NCBI GenBank assembly: GCA_934373235.1
Contig: CAKROW010000016.1
Coordinates: 1-50,492 of the forward strand
DNA from: an uncultured Blautia sp.
GTDB taxonomy: Bacteria; Bacillota; Clostridia; Lachnospirales; Lachnospiraceae
Direction of reading: 5' to 3'
DNA length: 50,492 bases
The notes under the pieces are model-generated. The model did no database searches. It saw only the letters and a program-made list of their open reading frames with translations, and was not told the DNA's origin. A program made the position numbers and the translations under genes. This document shows, piece by piece, positions 7,651 through 18,100 of the stretch; position 1 is the stretch's first letter, and the number at the start of each line of letters is the position of its first letter.

Positions 7651-9044
7651 TAGTAACACTGATTGAAAAGATTTATTCTTTTCTGTGGGGAGACCTGGTT
7701 AAGCTCCCTTTGCCAGGAGGAAACAGTCTGGGAATATCTCTGATCATTATATTGCTGGTTCCTGCCGGAATATATTTTACCATAAGGACAAGATTTCTGC
7801 CTGTCCGTATGTTTCCGGATATGGTACACGCACTAGTGGAGAAAAAGAGCGACAAAAATAACCTCTCTGCATTTCAGACACTGATCGTATCAACAGCGAC
7901 CCGTGTGGGAATGGGAAACCTGGTGGGTGTAGTGGCTGCCATTTCAGCAGGCGGCGCAGGAGCTGTATTCTGGATGTGGGTTCTGGCACTGATCGGATCA
8001 TCCACGGCGTTTATTGAGGCGACTCTTGCACAGATCTATAAAGAAAAAGATCCTCTTTACGGTGGATACCGTGGCGGCCCTGCCTATTATATCCACCACT
8101 ACTGGGAAGAAAAACAGGGCAGAAAACGGAAAAAAGTTCTGCTTTCTGTATTGTTTGCAATTTCAGGTTTGATCTGCTGGTGCGGAATCAGCCAGGTGAT
8201 CAGTAATTCCGTCACTGCATCCTTTGAGAATGCCTTTAATATTCCGCCATTATATACAACGATCATACTGGTAGCAGTGGCAGCAGTGATCGTTCTTCGG
8301 AAGAATGCAACAGTTAAAGTACTGGATTTTCTTGTTCCGGTAATGGCTGTCTGTTATTTTGCAATCACTTTGTTTATCATTGCAACGAACCTTGGAAGCA
8401 TGCCGGGAGTATTTAAAAGGATTTTTGAGGAAGCATTCGGAATCCGCCAGGTGGCAGCCGGTGGTTTCGGGGCAGTGCTGATGAACGGAGTAAAAAGAGG
8501 CCTGTTTTCCAATGAGGCAGGAAGCGGTTCTGCACCATGCGCAGCGGCAGCGGCAGAATGCGACCAGCCGGTAAAGGCAGGACTGGTCCAGGCACTTGGG
8601 GTTTTTGTGGATACTATTGTGATATGCAGTTGTACAGCTATGATCATGCTTCTTGCCCCGGAAAATCTGGTGAGCGGACTTTCCGGAATGGAACTTCTCC
8701 AGACAGCCATGGGTTATCATCTTGGGGAATTTGGAGTAATATTTATTGCTGCCACGCTTTTTATGTTCAGTTTTTCCACATTTTTGGGGATTCTGTTCTA
8801 TGCAAGAAGTAATGTGGCCTATCTGTTCGGTGATAACTGGGCATCCCAGACAGGATATAAGATCCTTGCTCTTGTGATGCTGTTTATCGGAGGAATTGCA
8901 GCTTATACATTTGTATGGGATCTTGGGGATGTGGGAATTGGACTTATGACAATTTTTAACATTTTCATGCTGTACCCGCTGGGGGGAAAAGCCCTCAGAG
9001 AACTGAAAAATTACGAAGAAGAGAAAAAGAATAAAAAGGCCTGA
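7647..9044 (+). CDS. Sodium:alanine (amino acid) symporter, AGCS family
   Basis: Imports a small neutral amino acid such as alanine or glycine with Na+ across the cytoplasmic membrane. The protein has 465 residues and about ten hydrophobic segments. Family motifs visible are TATRVGMGNLVGVVAAIS (around residue 88), the GGPAYYI segment (about 145), GVKRGLFSNEAGSGSAP (about 279) with the conserved NEAG, and a final stretch ending in a lysine-rich tail. It has its own promoter and leader hairpin and is followed by an inverted repeat, so it is probably monocistronic. The exact substrate cannot be read from sequence. The gene is often annotated alsT or agcS. Confidence 0.93.
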   Translation: MIVTLIEKIYSFLWGDLVKLPLPGGNSLGISLIIILLVPAGIYFTIRTRFLPVRMFPDMVHALVEKKSDKNNLSAFQTLIVSTATRVGMGNLVGVVAAISAGGAGAVFWMWVLALIGSSTAFIEATLAQIYKEKDPLYGGYRGGPAYYIHHYWEEKQGRKRKKVLLSVLFAISGLICWCGISQVISNSVTASFENAFNIPPLYTTIILVAVAAVIVLRKNATVKVLDFLVPVMAVCYFAITLFIIATNLGSMPGVFKRIFEEAFGIRQVAAGGFGAVLMNGVKRGLFSNEAGSGSAPCAAAAAECDQPVKAGLVQALGVFVDTIVICSCTAMIMLLAPENLVSGLSGMELLQTAMGYHLGEFGVIFIAATLFMFSFSTFLGILFYARSNVAYLFGDNWASQTGYKILALVMLFIGGIAAYTFVWDLGDVGIGLMTIFNIFMLYPLGGKALRELKNYEEEKKNKKA

Positions 9045-9050
9045 TATATT

Positions 9051-9088
9051 CTGGCGGACTATAACGGGAAAAAGTTATGGCCCGCCAG
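9051..9088 (+). terminator. Inverted repeat after symporter gene, terminator-like
   Basis: CTGGCGG at 9051-9057 pairs with CCGCCAG at 9082-9088, and CTATAAC pairs with GTTAT inside. The stem is strong, but the following bases (AAAACTGTTTAC) give no real T-run, so termination would be imperfect. Confidence 0.5.
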
Positions 9089-9095
9089 AAAACTG

Positions 9096-9125
9096 TTTAC
9101 AGACCTGGAAAACATATGGTAATAT
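9096..9125 (+). promoter_or_regulatory. thrH promoter
   Basis: TTTACA at 9096-9101, an 18-base spacer and TAATAT at 9120-9125 with an extended TG motif at 9117-9118. The 12-base stretch TTTACAGACCTG at the -35 recurs at the promoter of the L,D-transpeptidase gene (9831). Confidence 0.6.
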
Positions 9126-9155
9126 ATCAAAGTAAAGCAATAAAAGAATAAAGCG

Positions 9156-9168
9156 TTCTGTGACAGAA
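9156..9168. promoter_or_regulatory. Short palindrome in thrH leader
   Basis: TTCTGT-G-ACAGAA is a perfect 6-bp inverted repeat about 30 bases after the predicted transcription start and 47 before the start codon. It could be an operator, but it is short enough to occur by chance. Confidence 0.25.
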
Positions 9169-9214
9169 GACAAGAAAATAAAAGCAGCACGTTTTTAAGA
9201 GGAGGAAATTGATT

Positions 9215-9817
9215 ATGTATATTACATGTCTGGACGTAGAAGGTGTACTGGTACCGGAAATCTGGATTGCTTTTGCAGAGGCAAGCGGTATTCCGGAGCT
9301 TAAGAAAACGACCCGTGATGAGCCGGATTATGATAAACTGATGAAATGGCGTCTTTCTGTTCTGAAGGAGCACGGACTTGGACTGAAGGAGATCCAGGAG
9401 ACTATTGCAAAGATCGATCCCCTCCCGGGAGCGAAAAAGTTTCTGGATGAACTGAGGACTTTTTCCCAGGTGATCCTGATCAGTGATACATTTACACAGT
9501 TTGCAACTCCGCTTATGGAGAAACTTGGCTGGCCTACACTTTTCTGTAATACTCTCGAAGTGGCAGAGGATGGTGAGATCACAGGATTCAGGATGAGATG
9601 CGAGCAGTCCAAGCTTACCACTGTGAAGGCATTACAGTCCATGGGATTTGAGACAATTGCAAGTGGAGATTCCTACAATGACCTTGGTATGATCAAGGCA
9701 AGCAAAGCCGGATTCCTTTTCCGCAGTACAGACCAGATCAAGGCAGACAACCCGGATATTCCGGCATATGAAGATTACGATGAGCTTCTTGGTGCCATTA
9801 AGAAAGCAATGGACTGA
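9215..9817 (+). CDS. thrH: Phosphoserine phosphatase / homoserine phosphotransferase ThrH
   Basis: HAD-superfamily phosphatase that can also move phosphate from phosphoserine to homoserine, linking serine and threonine synthesis. It is cytoplasmic, 200 residues, the family size. Motif I is CLDVEGVLVPE, with Asp7 and the DxE pattern typical of ThrH rather than the usual HAD DxD. Motif II is in ILISDTF. The late motif is GDSYNDLGM. The start is placed at the ATG at 9215, eight bases after GAGGAGG, because the N-terminus MYITCLDVEG then matches the family. A TTG six bases earlier is too close to the ribosome binding site. It is flanked by its own promoter and the next gene's promoter, so it is probably transcribed alone. 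Confidence 0.92.
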   Translation: MYITCLDVEGVLVPEIWIAFAEASGIPELKKTTRDEPDYDKLMKWRLSVLKEHGLGLKEIQETIAKIDPLPGAKKFLDELRTFSQVILISDTFTQFATPLMEKLGWPTLFCNTLEVAEDGEITGFRMRCEQSKLTTVKALQSMGFETIASGDSYNDLGMIKASKAGFLFRSTDQIKADNPDIPAYEDYDELLGAIKKAMD

Positions 9818-9830
9818 TCGGTAATCCGGT

Positions 9831-9862
9831 TTTACAGACCTGCGTAAAGAACTGGATATAAT
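9831..9862 (+). promoter_or_regulatory. Probable promoter of L,D-transpeptidase gene
   Basis: TATAAT at 9857-9862 is a perfect -10. TTTACA at 9831-9836 is a good -35, but the spacing is 20 bases, longer than optimal. It shares the 12-mer TTTACAGACCTG with the thrH promoter. Confidence 0.5.
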
Positions 9863-9903
9863 ACAGAAGTATGATAACAGATCTTGGAGAGCAGGGGTGA
9901 TTT

Positions 9904-11340
9904 ATGGAAGAAAAGAAACAAAAGCGGCGTATATGGTGGAAGATCCTTCTGGCTGTGGTGCTTCTGGTATTGGCCGGTGTCGGAGGGTGGCTTGGATATC
10001 TTTATCATATTGATCATACCACTCTTGGAAGGAAACTATCAATATATTCCATTGATGTATCGGAGCGGACTGCAGATGAAGCGATGAAGCTTGTACAGCA
10101 GGCATTTGCCGTGGAAAAGGTGACCATCCGGGAAGAAGATGGAGGGACTCTTGAGACTACCATTGAAGAACTGGGATATTCTCTTAACGAAGAAAGTCTC
10201 CGGGCAGCTCTTGAGAACATTCAGACAGAACGGCGGAAGACTTTTCGGCCTGTGGAGAAGCAGACAGAGTACAGGATCGGCTATAAGGCAGATCTTGATG
10301 AGGCAAAAGCCGGAACTGTACTGGTAAGTTCCGGTTTTGGAGAGAAAGAGCGGAAGCCTTCCACAGATGCTGTCATCCGATACGACAAGAAAAAGAAACA
10401 GTATAAGGTGATCAGTGATACGCTGGGAACAGAAATCGATGAGAAGGCACTTTTTACCTATGTAACCGGAAAACTGGATGAAGAGATCAGGGAAGAGCTT
10501 CTGGGAAACCGTGAAGTTATCCTGGATAAAAGCATCTATAAGAAACCTTCCAAAACAGTGACCAAAGAAATGAAACAGAAGGTCAAAAAGCTGAACAAAA
10601 GACTGAAGATATACAGAAGCAGTCCCGTGACTTATACTTTCGGAGATTCCACGGAAGTTATTGACAAGGCAAAGATCGAATCCTGGATCAACATTGGTAA
10701 GGAGAAGGTTTCTCTGGATCAGGATAAGATCAGGGAATATGTATATAATCTGGCTGTGAATTATGACACGATCTATGGACCGAGAAGTTTTCATACTTCC
10801 GAGGGGACAGATATCACTGTTTCCGGAAATGAATATGGATATCAGATCGATCAGGAGCAGGAATTTAAGCAGCTTATCAAAGACCTCACCAGTGGAAAAG
10901 CCGTTACCAGGGAACCGGTTTACAGTATCCGGGGATTTAAACGGAACGGAAGAGATGACCTGGCAGGAAGTTACATAGAAGTAAGCATTGACAGACAGCA
11001 CCTGTGGCTGTACAAAGACGGAAATCTTGTGACTCAGACGGATATTGTAAGTGGTGCGCCTACACCGGAACGCCAGACTTACCGTGGCGCGTGGCCAATA
11101 CCCTTCAAGGCAAGTCCTTTTGATCTGTCCAGTCAGGAATATGGTTACAAAGTAACCGTAAAATACTGGATGCCATTTGTTTACGGACAGGGACTCCACG
11201 ATGCTTCCTGGCAGAAGGCATTTGGAGGGAACAGGTATAAGACCGGGGCTGGAAGCCACGGATGTATCAACCTTCCGGAAGACCAGGCAGCACTGATCTA
11301 CAATACCATTGATGCTGGATATCCCATCATTATCTATTAA
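9904..11340 (+). CDS. L,D-transpeptidase with PG-binding domains, membrane-anchored
   Basis: Forms L,D (3-3) peptidoglycan cross-links or attaches proteins to the wall, outside the membrane. The protein has 478 residues: a basic N-terminus, one membrane helix (about 11-35), two PG_binding_4-like domains (about 60-200 and 215-335), and a C-terminal YkuD catalytic domain (about 355-478). The catalytic motif is SHGCINLP with Cys454, and upstream IDRQHLWLYKDG is the usual entry to the YkuD fold. The ATG at 9904 has AGGGGTG six bases upstream. It is followed by a good terminator, so it is a single-gene unit. It opens a block of envelope genes. Confidence 0.93.
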   Translation: MEEKKQKRRIWWKILLAVVLLVLAGVGGWLGYLYHIDHTTLGRKLSIYSIDVSERTADEAMKLVQQAFAVEKVTIREEDGGTLETTIEELGYSLNEESLRAALENIQTERRKTFRPVEKQTEYRIGYKADLDEAKAGTVLVSSGFGEKERKPSTDAVIRYDKKKKQYKVISDTLGTEIDEKALFTYVTGKLDEEIREELLGNREVILDKSIYKKPSKTVTKEMKQKVKKLNKRLKIYRSSPVTYTFGDSTEVIDKAKIESWINIGKEKVSLDQDKIREYVYNLAVNYDTIYGPRSFHTSEGTDITVSGNEYGYQIDQEQEFKQLIKDLTSGKAVTREPVYSIRGFKRNGRDDLAGSYIEVSIDRQHLWLYKDGNLVTQTDIVSGAPTPERQTYRGAWPIPFKASPFDLSSQEYGYKVTVKYWMPFVYGQGLHDASWQKAFGGNRYKTGAGSHGCINLPEDQAALIYNTIDAGYPIIIY

Positions 11341-11348
11341 ATAACGTC

Positions 11349-11394
11349 AAAAACAGGCAGAAGAGCAGAAAAATGTTTTTCTGTCTGTTTTTTT
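11349..11394 (+). terminator. Intrinsic terminator after L,D-transpeptidase
   Basis: AAAAACAGGCAGAA pairs with the later TTTCTGTCTGTTTT through an A-rich loop and runs into seven Ts. An alternative inner hairpin, AGAAAAA/TTTTTCT, is also possible. Confidence 0.8.
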
Positions 11395-11459
11395 CTGGAC
11401 TTTTTTGCTGTAACATATTAACATTAAAGAAATACATAAATAACAGGAAGGGAAAAGTA

Positions 11460-13319
11460 ATGAAAGAAAAAAAACAGACCAAACCTGCATCCGGGAAAAG
11501 GCAGAGTGCCCGGGCAAGACGGATTGCACGCCGGAGGAAACGCAGGATGGCGCTTGCGCTGGCTGTTCTTGCAGGAATCGTATGCATCAGCGGTATTATT
11601 GTGCTGATCTATAATATGGGAAATAATACAGAATCTGTGGAGACAGCAGGAAAGTCAGCAGGAAGTTCCAAAGCAGCAAAAAAATCCAAAAAATCTTCCA
11701 AAAAATCCAACGTGGTAGAGATGGAAACCACACAGGGAGAAAACGATCCGGAGGTACAGAAAGCACTTGATGCTCTGAAACAGGATATAGAATTTACCCC
11801 CCACTGTGTAGATTCCACAAAGCCTGAGAATCTTATCAGTACAACAGAGATTCAGGTAGATGGAAATACCCTTGGGGACGAAAACGATTACGCACCGGCT
11901 TCTCAGATTACTTTCGGTCCCGGAAGCACTTATACAGATACAAAAGGAATCGTTACATTTCGTGGGAATAATTTCAGGGATGATCCCACATATGGTGTGG
12001 CAGATATGAAAAATTTCACCCTCACTGAAAAGTGGTCCCATGATACAGGCTCCCTTTCTTCCGGGGACGCATACTGGAGCGGAAGCGGATGGACAGGCCA
12101 GCCTCTGATGATGCAGTGGCCAAAGGAAGTAAAGCAGCACATGAACATGTATGATAAGGCAAAGGCAGATGATAACCTGGTAGAAGTGATCTATGCCTGC
12201 ATGGATGGCTATGTGTATTTCCTTGATCTGGAGACCGGAGAACCTACCAGAGATCCGCTGTTTTTGGGTTACACCTTTAAGGGAGCAGGCGCACTGGATC
12301 CCAGGGGTTATCCCATTATGTATGTAGGTGCAGGGTATGACAGCAATGAGGGTACTGCCAGGGTGTTTATCGTCAATCTTCTGGACTGCAGTGTGATGTA
12401 CACTTTCGGAAACAACGATGAATTTTCACTCCGTGGAAATCTGAGCTATTTTGATTCATCCGCTCTTGTGGACGCAGAGACAGATACCCTGATCTATCCG
12501 GGAGAAAACGGAATTCTTTATCTTATGAAACTGAATACACAGTATGATGAAAAAGGGGGAACATTATCCATTGCCCCTGGAAATATTGTGAAATGGCATT
12601 ATTACGGAACCCGTTCCAGCACAAGTTCTTTCTGGATCGGAATGGAGGACAGTGCGGCTATCTATAAAGGATATCTTTTTGTGGCTGACAACGGCGGCAA
12701 CCTGATGTGCATGGACATCAATACACTGCAGCTTGTGTGGGTGCAGGATATCCTGGATGATTCCAATTCCACACCTGTACTGTCCGTGGAGAACGGAAAA
12801 CTTTATATTTATGTGAGTACATCTTTCAGGCTTGGATGGAGAAGCAGCGATACTGCCACAGTACCGGTCTGGAAGATCAATGCTGAGACTGGGGAGATCG
12901 TCTGGCAGCAGGATTACACCTGTCATTCAGATGATGGTGTTTCCGGCGGTGTTCAGTCTACCATTGCCACAGGAAAGAATTCCCTGAAAGATTACATCTA
13001 TGTGACAGTTTCCAAGACAGATGATAATTCCACAGGTGTTCTTGCCTGCCTGAAAAAAGATTCCGGTGAAGTGGTATGGGAGCACAAGGCAACCTATGCC
13101 TGGTCTTCGCCTGTATGTGTCTACAATTCAGATGGGACCGGAAAGGTGATCTACTGCAGTTGTAACGGCAAGATGTATCTTCTTGACGGAGTGACCGGAG
13201 AGGAAAATTCTTCTTTTGCTTTAAGCAACGGAACTATCGAGGCATCCCCGGCGGTGTATGGAAATACTGCGGTTGTGGGAACCAGAGACTGCAAAATATG
13301 GGGGATTCAGTTGGGTTAG
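11460..13319 (+). CDS. Membrane-anchored PQQ-type beta-propeller protein
   Basis: The predicted extracytoplasmic protein has 619 residues. A very basic N-terminus (ARARRIARRRKRR) is followed by one membrane helix (about 30-52), a Lys/Ser-rich linker (about 62-85), and a large domain with repeated W-containing beta blades such as GYVYFLDLETGEP, GNLMCMDINTLQLVW, VWKINAETGEIVWQQD and VLACLKKDSGEVVWEH. This is the PQQ/BamB-type eight-bladed propeller pattern. No quinoprotein active site is expected in this subgroup; a scaffold or ligand-binding role outside the cell is likely (inference). The ATG at 11460 follows GGAAGGGAAAAG. The longer frame from 11373 would begin inside the upstream terminator. 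The next gene, a hybrid kinase, starts 74 bp downstream, so the two could be co-transcribed. Confidence 0.85.
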   Translation: MKEKKQTKPASGKRQSARARRIARRRKRRMALALAVLAGIVCISGIIVLIYNMGNNTESVETAGKSAGSSKAAKKSKKSSKKSNVVEMETTQGENDPEVQKALDALKQDIEFTPHCVDSTKPENLISTTEIQVDGNTLGDENDYAPASQITFGPGSTYTDTKGIVTFRGNNFRDDPTYGVADMKNFTLTEKWSHDTGSLSSGDAYWSGSGWTGQPLMMQWPKEVKQHMNMYDKAKADDNLVEVIYACMDGYVYFLDLETGEPTRDPLFLGYTFKGAGALDPRGYPIMYVGAGYDSNEGTARVFIVNLLDCSVMYTFGNNDEFSLRGNLSYFDSSALVDAETDTLIYPGENGILYLMKLNTQYDEKGGTLSIAPGNIVKWHYYGTRSSTSSFWIGMEDSAAIYKGYLFVADNGGNLMCMDINTLQLVWVQDILDDSNSTPVLSVENGKLYIYVSTSFRLGWRSSDTATVPVWKINAETGEIVWQQDYTCHSDDGVSGGVQSTIATGKNSLKDYIYVTVSKTDDNSTGVLACLKKDSGEVVWEHKATYAWSSPVCVYNSDGTGKVIYCSCNGKMYLLDGVTGEENSSFALSNGTIEASPAVYGNTAVVGTRDCKIWGIQLG

Positions 13320-13393
13320 GTTCTTTCTGAGCAGGTGTAAAACGGACAGTAAATATCCGGTCAATATAATTAAAAAACGGAGTATCTTTAAAT

Positions 13394-15130
13394 ATGAGAG
13401 ACGTATTGGTGTATATGGGAGACAACAAGGTTCTGCTGGTGCTGCTTCTGGGAGCGTTGATCCTGGCGGCTGTTTTCTGGAATCTGTATCGGAGGGAGAA
13501 GAAACAGGTGGTTGCGAAGGAGGCTTCCGTAACAGGGGAACGTAAATTTTACAGTGCCTTTGTGGAGAACCGGCGGGAATTCTTTTTCCTGCTGGATAAG
13601 AAAAGCCTTAAAGTACTGTTTGTGAGTCCCAATTTTGAAAATATGACAGGAATCTCTACAGAGATATTCAGGGGGGATTATGAAGCCATCCGTAAACTTC
13701 TGTCTCACAAAAGCAGACGCAGTTTCCTGGAGGCATTAAAAAAGTGGGATCAGAAAGAAACATTTACCTGCGAGATATCCTATCAGCCCGCAGGTCAGAA
13801 GAAGCTCAACAGAGCTGTCGTGCTGATCTCTGATTCCGGGAGCGGATATCTGGTAAGTGTCACAGATATCACAGAAGAATATAAAACCCGCCGGGAACTG
13901 AAGCAGAAACTGGCTCAGGCAAGAAGAGAGAGCCAGTCCAAGACGGATTTTCTGTCCCAGATGTCCCATGAGATCCGTACTCCGATGAACGGTATTCTGG
14001 GTATGCTGAATCTGATGCGGGTACATATCGAAGATGTAACTGCTGCAGAATCCTATCTGGAACGTACAGAAGAGCTGTCTGAATTTCTTCTTACACTGAT
14101 CAATGATATTCTTGATATGTCCAGGATCGAAAGTGGCAAGATGAAACTGGAAAAAGCTCCTTTCGATATTTACGGACTTGCGGACAAACTGGATACCATG
14201 TTCCGCAGCACAGCAGAGGCGAATGGAATTCACTGGGAAGTGAAGCTTCAGGACTTTGATGTCCGTTATCTGCTGGGAGATGAGATGCGTTTAAGCCAGG
14301 TGATCATTAATTTCATTTCCAATGCCAACAAATTCACACCTTCCGGAGGAACGGTAAGCGTACTGTTCCGTCAGATGGATAAATTAGGTAATGATGTCCA
14401 TCTGATGATCCGGGTACGGGATACAGGTAAAGGAATCAAGGAAGACTTTATCAGCAAGATATTCCGGCCTTTTGAACAGGAAGATGCTTCCACAGCACAC
14501 AATTATGGAGGAAGTGGTCTGGGTATGGCCATTGCAGACAGTATTGTGAAACTGATGGATGGTAAGATCCTGGTAGAGAGTGAGGAAGGTAAGGGAAGTG
14601 AGTTTACAGTTTATCTTACACTTCCGGTTGCACAGGATATGGAAGCGATCGAGGTAAGCCATACAGAAAAAGAAAGGCTCCGCACAGATGAGAAGCGTAC
14701 CAGGGCTGTGGAAGCCTTCACACTTAAAAATATCCGGATACTTCTGGCTGAGGATAATGATATCAATGCGGAGATTGCAATGGAGATCCTTGCACTGGAG
14801 GGGGCAGTGGTAGAGCGGGCAGTAGACGGTATTCAGGTAGTTGAGATGTTTAAGAACAGCAGTCCTTATACCTACGATGTGATCCTGATGGATATCCAGA
14901 TGCCGGGAATGGACGGCTGGGAAGCTACCAGAGAGATCCGTAAACTTGATAAAGAAGACAGGGATATTCCTGTTTTTGCCATGTCTGCCAATGCATTCCT
15001 TGAAGACCGCAGACGTTCTGAAGAAGCTGGCATGAACGGGCATATCAACAAGCCGGTTGATTATGAGGAACTTCGCCGTATGATCGGAGAAGCTTTATAT
15101 GATGCAGGAAGCTTTAACGGAGAGTGTTGA
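13394..15130 (+). CDS. Hybrid sensor histidine kinase / response regulator
   Basis: Membrane sensor kinase with its own receiver, 578 residues. A short extracellular N-terminus and one membrane helix (about 13-32) lead to a PAS-like sensory domain (about 50-165), then HisKA with FLSQMSHEIRTPMNG (His192), HATPase_c with the N box NFISNANKFTP, and the G boxes in VRDTGKGIKEDF and GGSGLGMAI. A C-terminal CheY-like receiver follows, with LAEDND, the phospho-acceptor Asp500 in LMDIQMPGMDG and the Lys in HINKPVD. No DNA-binding or HPt domain is present, so a separate HPt partner or a direct protein target is needed. The stop is 3 bp before the BspA-like gene, so the kinase is probably co-transcribed with the surface protein and MoxR genes. 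Confidence 0.93.
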   Translation: MRDVLVYMGDNKVLLVLLLGALILAAVFWNLYRREKKQVVAKEASVTGERKFYSAFVENRREFFFLLDKKSLKVLFVSPNFENMTGISTEIFRGDYEAIRKLLSHKSRRSFLEALKKWDQKETFTCEISYQPAGQKKLNRAVVLISDSGSGYLVSVTDITEEYKTRRELKQKLAQARRESQSKTDFLSQMSHEIRTPMNGILGMLNLMRVHIEDVTAAESYLERTEELSEFLLTLINDILDMSRIESGKMKLEKAPFDIYGLADKLDTMFRSTAEANGIHWEVKLQDFDVRYLLGDEMRLSQVIINFISNANKFTPSGGTVSVLFRQMDKLGNDVHLMIRVRDTGKGIKEDFISKIFRPFEQEDASTAHNYGGSGLGMAIADSIVKLMDGKILVESEEGKGSEFTVYLTLPVAQDMEAIEVSHTEKERLRTDEKRTRAVEAFTLKNIRILLAEDNDINAEIAMEILALEGAVVERAVDGIQVVEMFKNSSPYTYDVILMDIQMPGMDGWEATREIRKLDKEDRDIPVFAMSANAFLEDRRRSEEAGMNGHINKPVDYEELRRMIGEALYDAGSFNGEC

Positions 15131-15133
15131 TAT

Positions 15134-18100
15134 ATGAAAAAAGGTAAGAAAAAGGCATTGACGGCGGCCACCGGAGCAGCAGTCATAGGTGTTGCTGCAG
15201 CCGCACTTGTCAATGGCTCAAAGCTGGAAGCCATGTTTGATCCCGGCAAATTTGAGAAGTTTGAGAACCGTTACAAATCTGAGGATTATGATTATGTAGC
15301 CGGTAACGGTGAAGACATGGATCTGGCAGATCAGGACAAAAAGAGTAAAAACAACTCCGGCGGGGATGACAAACAGCTTCTGAAGCTGAACAAGCAGCAG
15401 GAGAATGATACTTTGTCCTCGGATGTGAACCTTGTAGATGAAAATACCGGTTCCCGGGAAGAGGATCCCAGAGAGAATCAGAACAGCGACCAGGAGACCA
15501 TCACCATCTCCAACAGTCAGGACGAGGATCTTCCCGCAGAAGACCGGAACAATAATACAACCATTGAGATTCCTGAAAAAAATACAACCGGTACAGGAAA
15601 CAGTTCCGGCAAAAACAATAGTGGAAATAATGGAGGCAGCGATGGTACCAATCCTTTAGCCACTCCATCTGCAACCAGAATACCGGGGGCTGAAAACACA
15701 CCGGTTCCCACAGACAAACCAGATGCCACAGCTACGCCGTCTCCGACGCAGGCTGTGGAACCTACAGCAATACCAGGACCGACACAGGCTCCGGCACCTA
15801 CCAGTACACCGGTTCCCACAGAGAGCCCGGTTCCTACCAGTGTGCCACAGCCAACAGAGGAACCCATCATACCATCCCCTACTGCAGAACCGGAGCCGGC
15901 GGTAACGGTTACTCCTGTACCGACGGTTACATCGGCACCAACTCAAACACCTGCTTCTACGCCTGCTCCCACATTGACACCAACACCAATCTCTGATGAT
16001 GACAGGGCGCTGCTTCCGGATGCTCCGGTAGTGACAGAGTATGGTACGCTTCTGTCCATCAGTGCCAGTCTGTCCAGGACAGAATATGCTTTCGGAGATA
16101 CTTTTGATGCCAAAAACGCCACAGTTACAGGCAAATTCCTTACATCAGACGGCAAAACCGTGACAAAGGAGCTGACCTACGGTGGCAGAAACGGATACAG
16201 CGTTTCCTTTGCCACAGAGGTAAGTGGTAACCAGGTTGCGATCTTCAGCTATAAGGGGATGTATGCCACTGTAAGATACAAGGTAATGAATAACCGTGTT
16301 GATGTGAATTATATGGCGGTTTATTCTGCAGATGACCAGTATTATCTCAGTGTATTTCCCGGGACTCCTCTGAAGGATATTCTGGGAGATGCATATGATA
16401 GGGTAGTGGCACTTGTATCCATGCCTAATAACTATGCAAAAACCGGAAACATCATTAATCTGACAGAAGTTCACAGCAGAATGATCGCCTATCTTGGAAA
16501 CAGGGAGATGACAGATGCATTTGCAGCCACTGTAGGTGGAAACTATAATACAGTGGTCTCTCTTAAAGAGAAAGATGGATATCTGACTAATATGCTGGAA
16601 GGTATGCGGTATGTAAAAAGCGGTGAGCTGATGGATGACAGATCTTATACCGTTTATCCGGTCAAAGACTGGGATGCTATAACAAGATCTGTGATTGACG
16701 TTGTATCCCGGGTTCCGGATGGATATAAGATCCGCAGAGTAACAGAAAATGATGACGATATGTTAAATTATAGGGGACAGCAGGTTCTGGAAGCGTATAC
16801 AGGAACGGATAAAGCCGTAACTGTTCCAATGGGAACCACCCAGATAAAACTGAAGGCAGAAGCCCCTACAGTACAGACCATGAAGATCCCACAGAGCGTA
16901 ACTGAGATCGACACGGCAACCCTTGGAAAGTACCTTCCGTCGCTCAGGAACTATGAGTACGAAGATACAGATGTCACCTATCTGAATTATACCATTGAAG
17001 ACGGGATCCTTTACAGTAAAGACGGAAAAACCCTTCTGTCTGTGCCGGCCGGAAGAAAGGAAGTCACAGTACCGGCCAATGTAAAGAAGCTGGGAGAAGG
17101 CTGTTTTGCAGGTCTTTCCAGAGACACGGTGATTACTTTTAAGGGGGATACGCCTCCTTCTGTTTCCGGAAATACCGGCTGTGAATGTCATGTTGTCACG
17201 GAGAAATCTGATCATGACAGCATCTGCAAGGCTTACATGTTTGCGTTTGGAGAGGAATGTGCCGACATTTCTTTTGATACAGCAGATGGCAGGGAGAATC
17301 CTTATAAGTATGTAAGTGATGGCCCTGTACTTGTAAACAGGGAAGATCCGTCCAGACTGGAAGCAGTTTCCCCTTCTCTGAAAGGAAAGTATTCTTCCAC
17401 AGATGAGATCACGGAGATCGGTGGCGGAGCTTTTGCGGCATGTGAATGGCTTACAGAGATCGATCTTGAAGAAAACGTAGTTTCCATAGATAACGGTGGA
17501 CTGATCCTGCCTGACAGTGTGGCATCTGTTACCCTTCAAGGAAATGAGGTGGAGATCAGATCAGCCCTCTTCGGATCACCGGAAGATGGGGCAGAGGTAC
17601 CGTCAGTGCGGGTCTGTGTTCCGGAGGAAGCCTATGATCATTATCTGAATAACTGGACAGAGATCCTGGATCCTGTATATGGGGAAGGAACAGCAAAAAA
17701 ACTACTGAAATCCGAAAAAAAACAGTATCTGTACGAAAACGGAGCGAAGTACGAAGTGATCCATGAACAGGGAAAAGAGTCCTACATCCTTGACAGGGTT
17801 TACCGGGGCGATACAACTTCGTTTCAGGTTAAGGATGGAACTACCCAGATCCTGGCAAATGCCTTTGCAGGATGTGAAAATCTGGAGTTTGTTCTGATCC
17901 CTGACAGTGTGGAAACAATAGGTGATGGTATTTTTAAAGACTGCACTGCCCTTGAGATGGCAGCTCTTGGAAAAAAAGGACTGTTGGACGGTGTGGAAAC
18001 CGGTATCCCGGAAGATGCGGAGATCCTTACTGCAGGTGTGGATTTTGACAGCTTCATCTGGGACGACGGAATCCTGTACGGAAGCACAGAAGAGGGATAT

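Noticed and set aside
10039..11259. Long minus-strand open frame (406 codons) opposite the L,D-transpeptidase
   Set aside because: Antisense shadow of a well-supported gene. The translation has no domain pattern and is Ser/Phe/Leu-rich.
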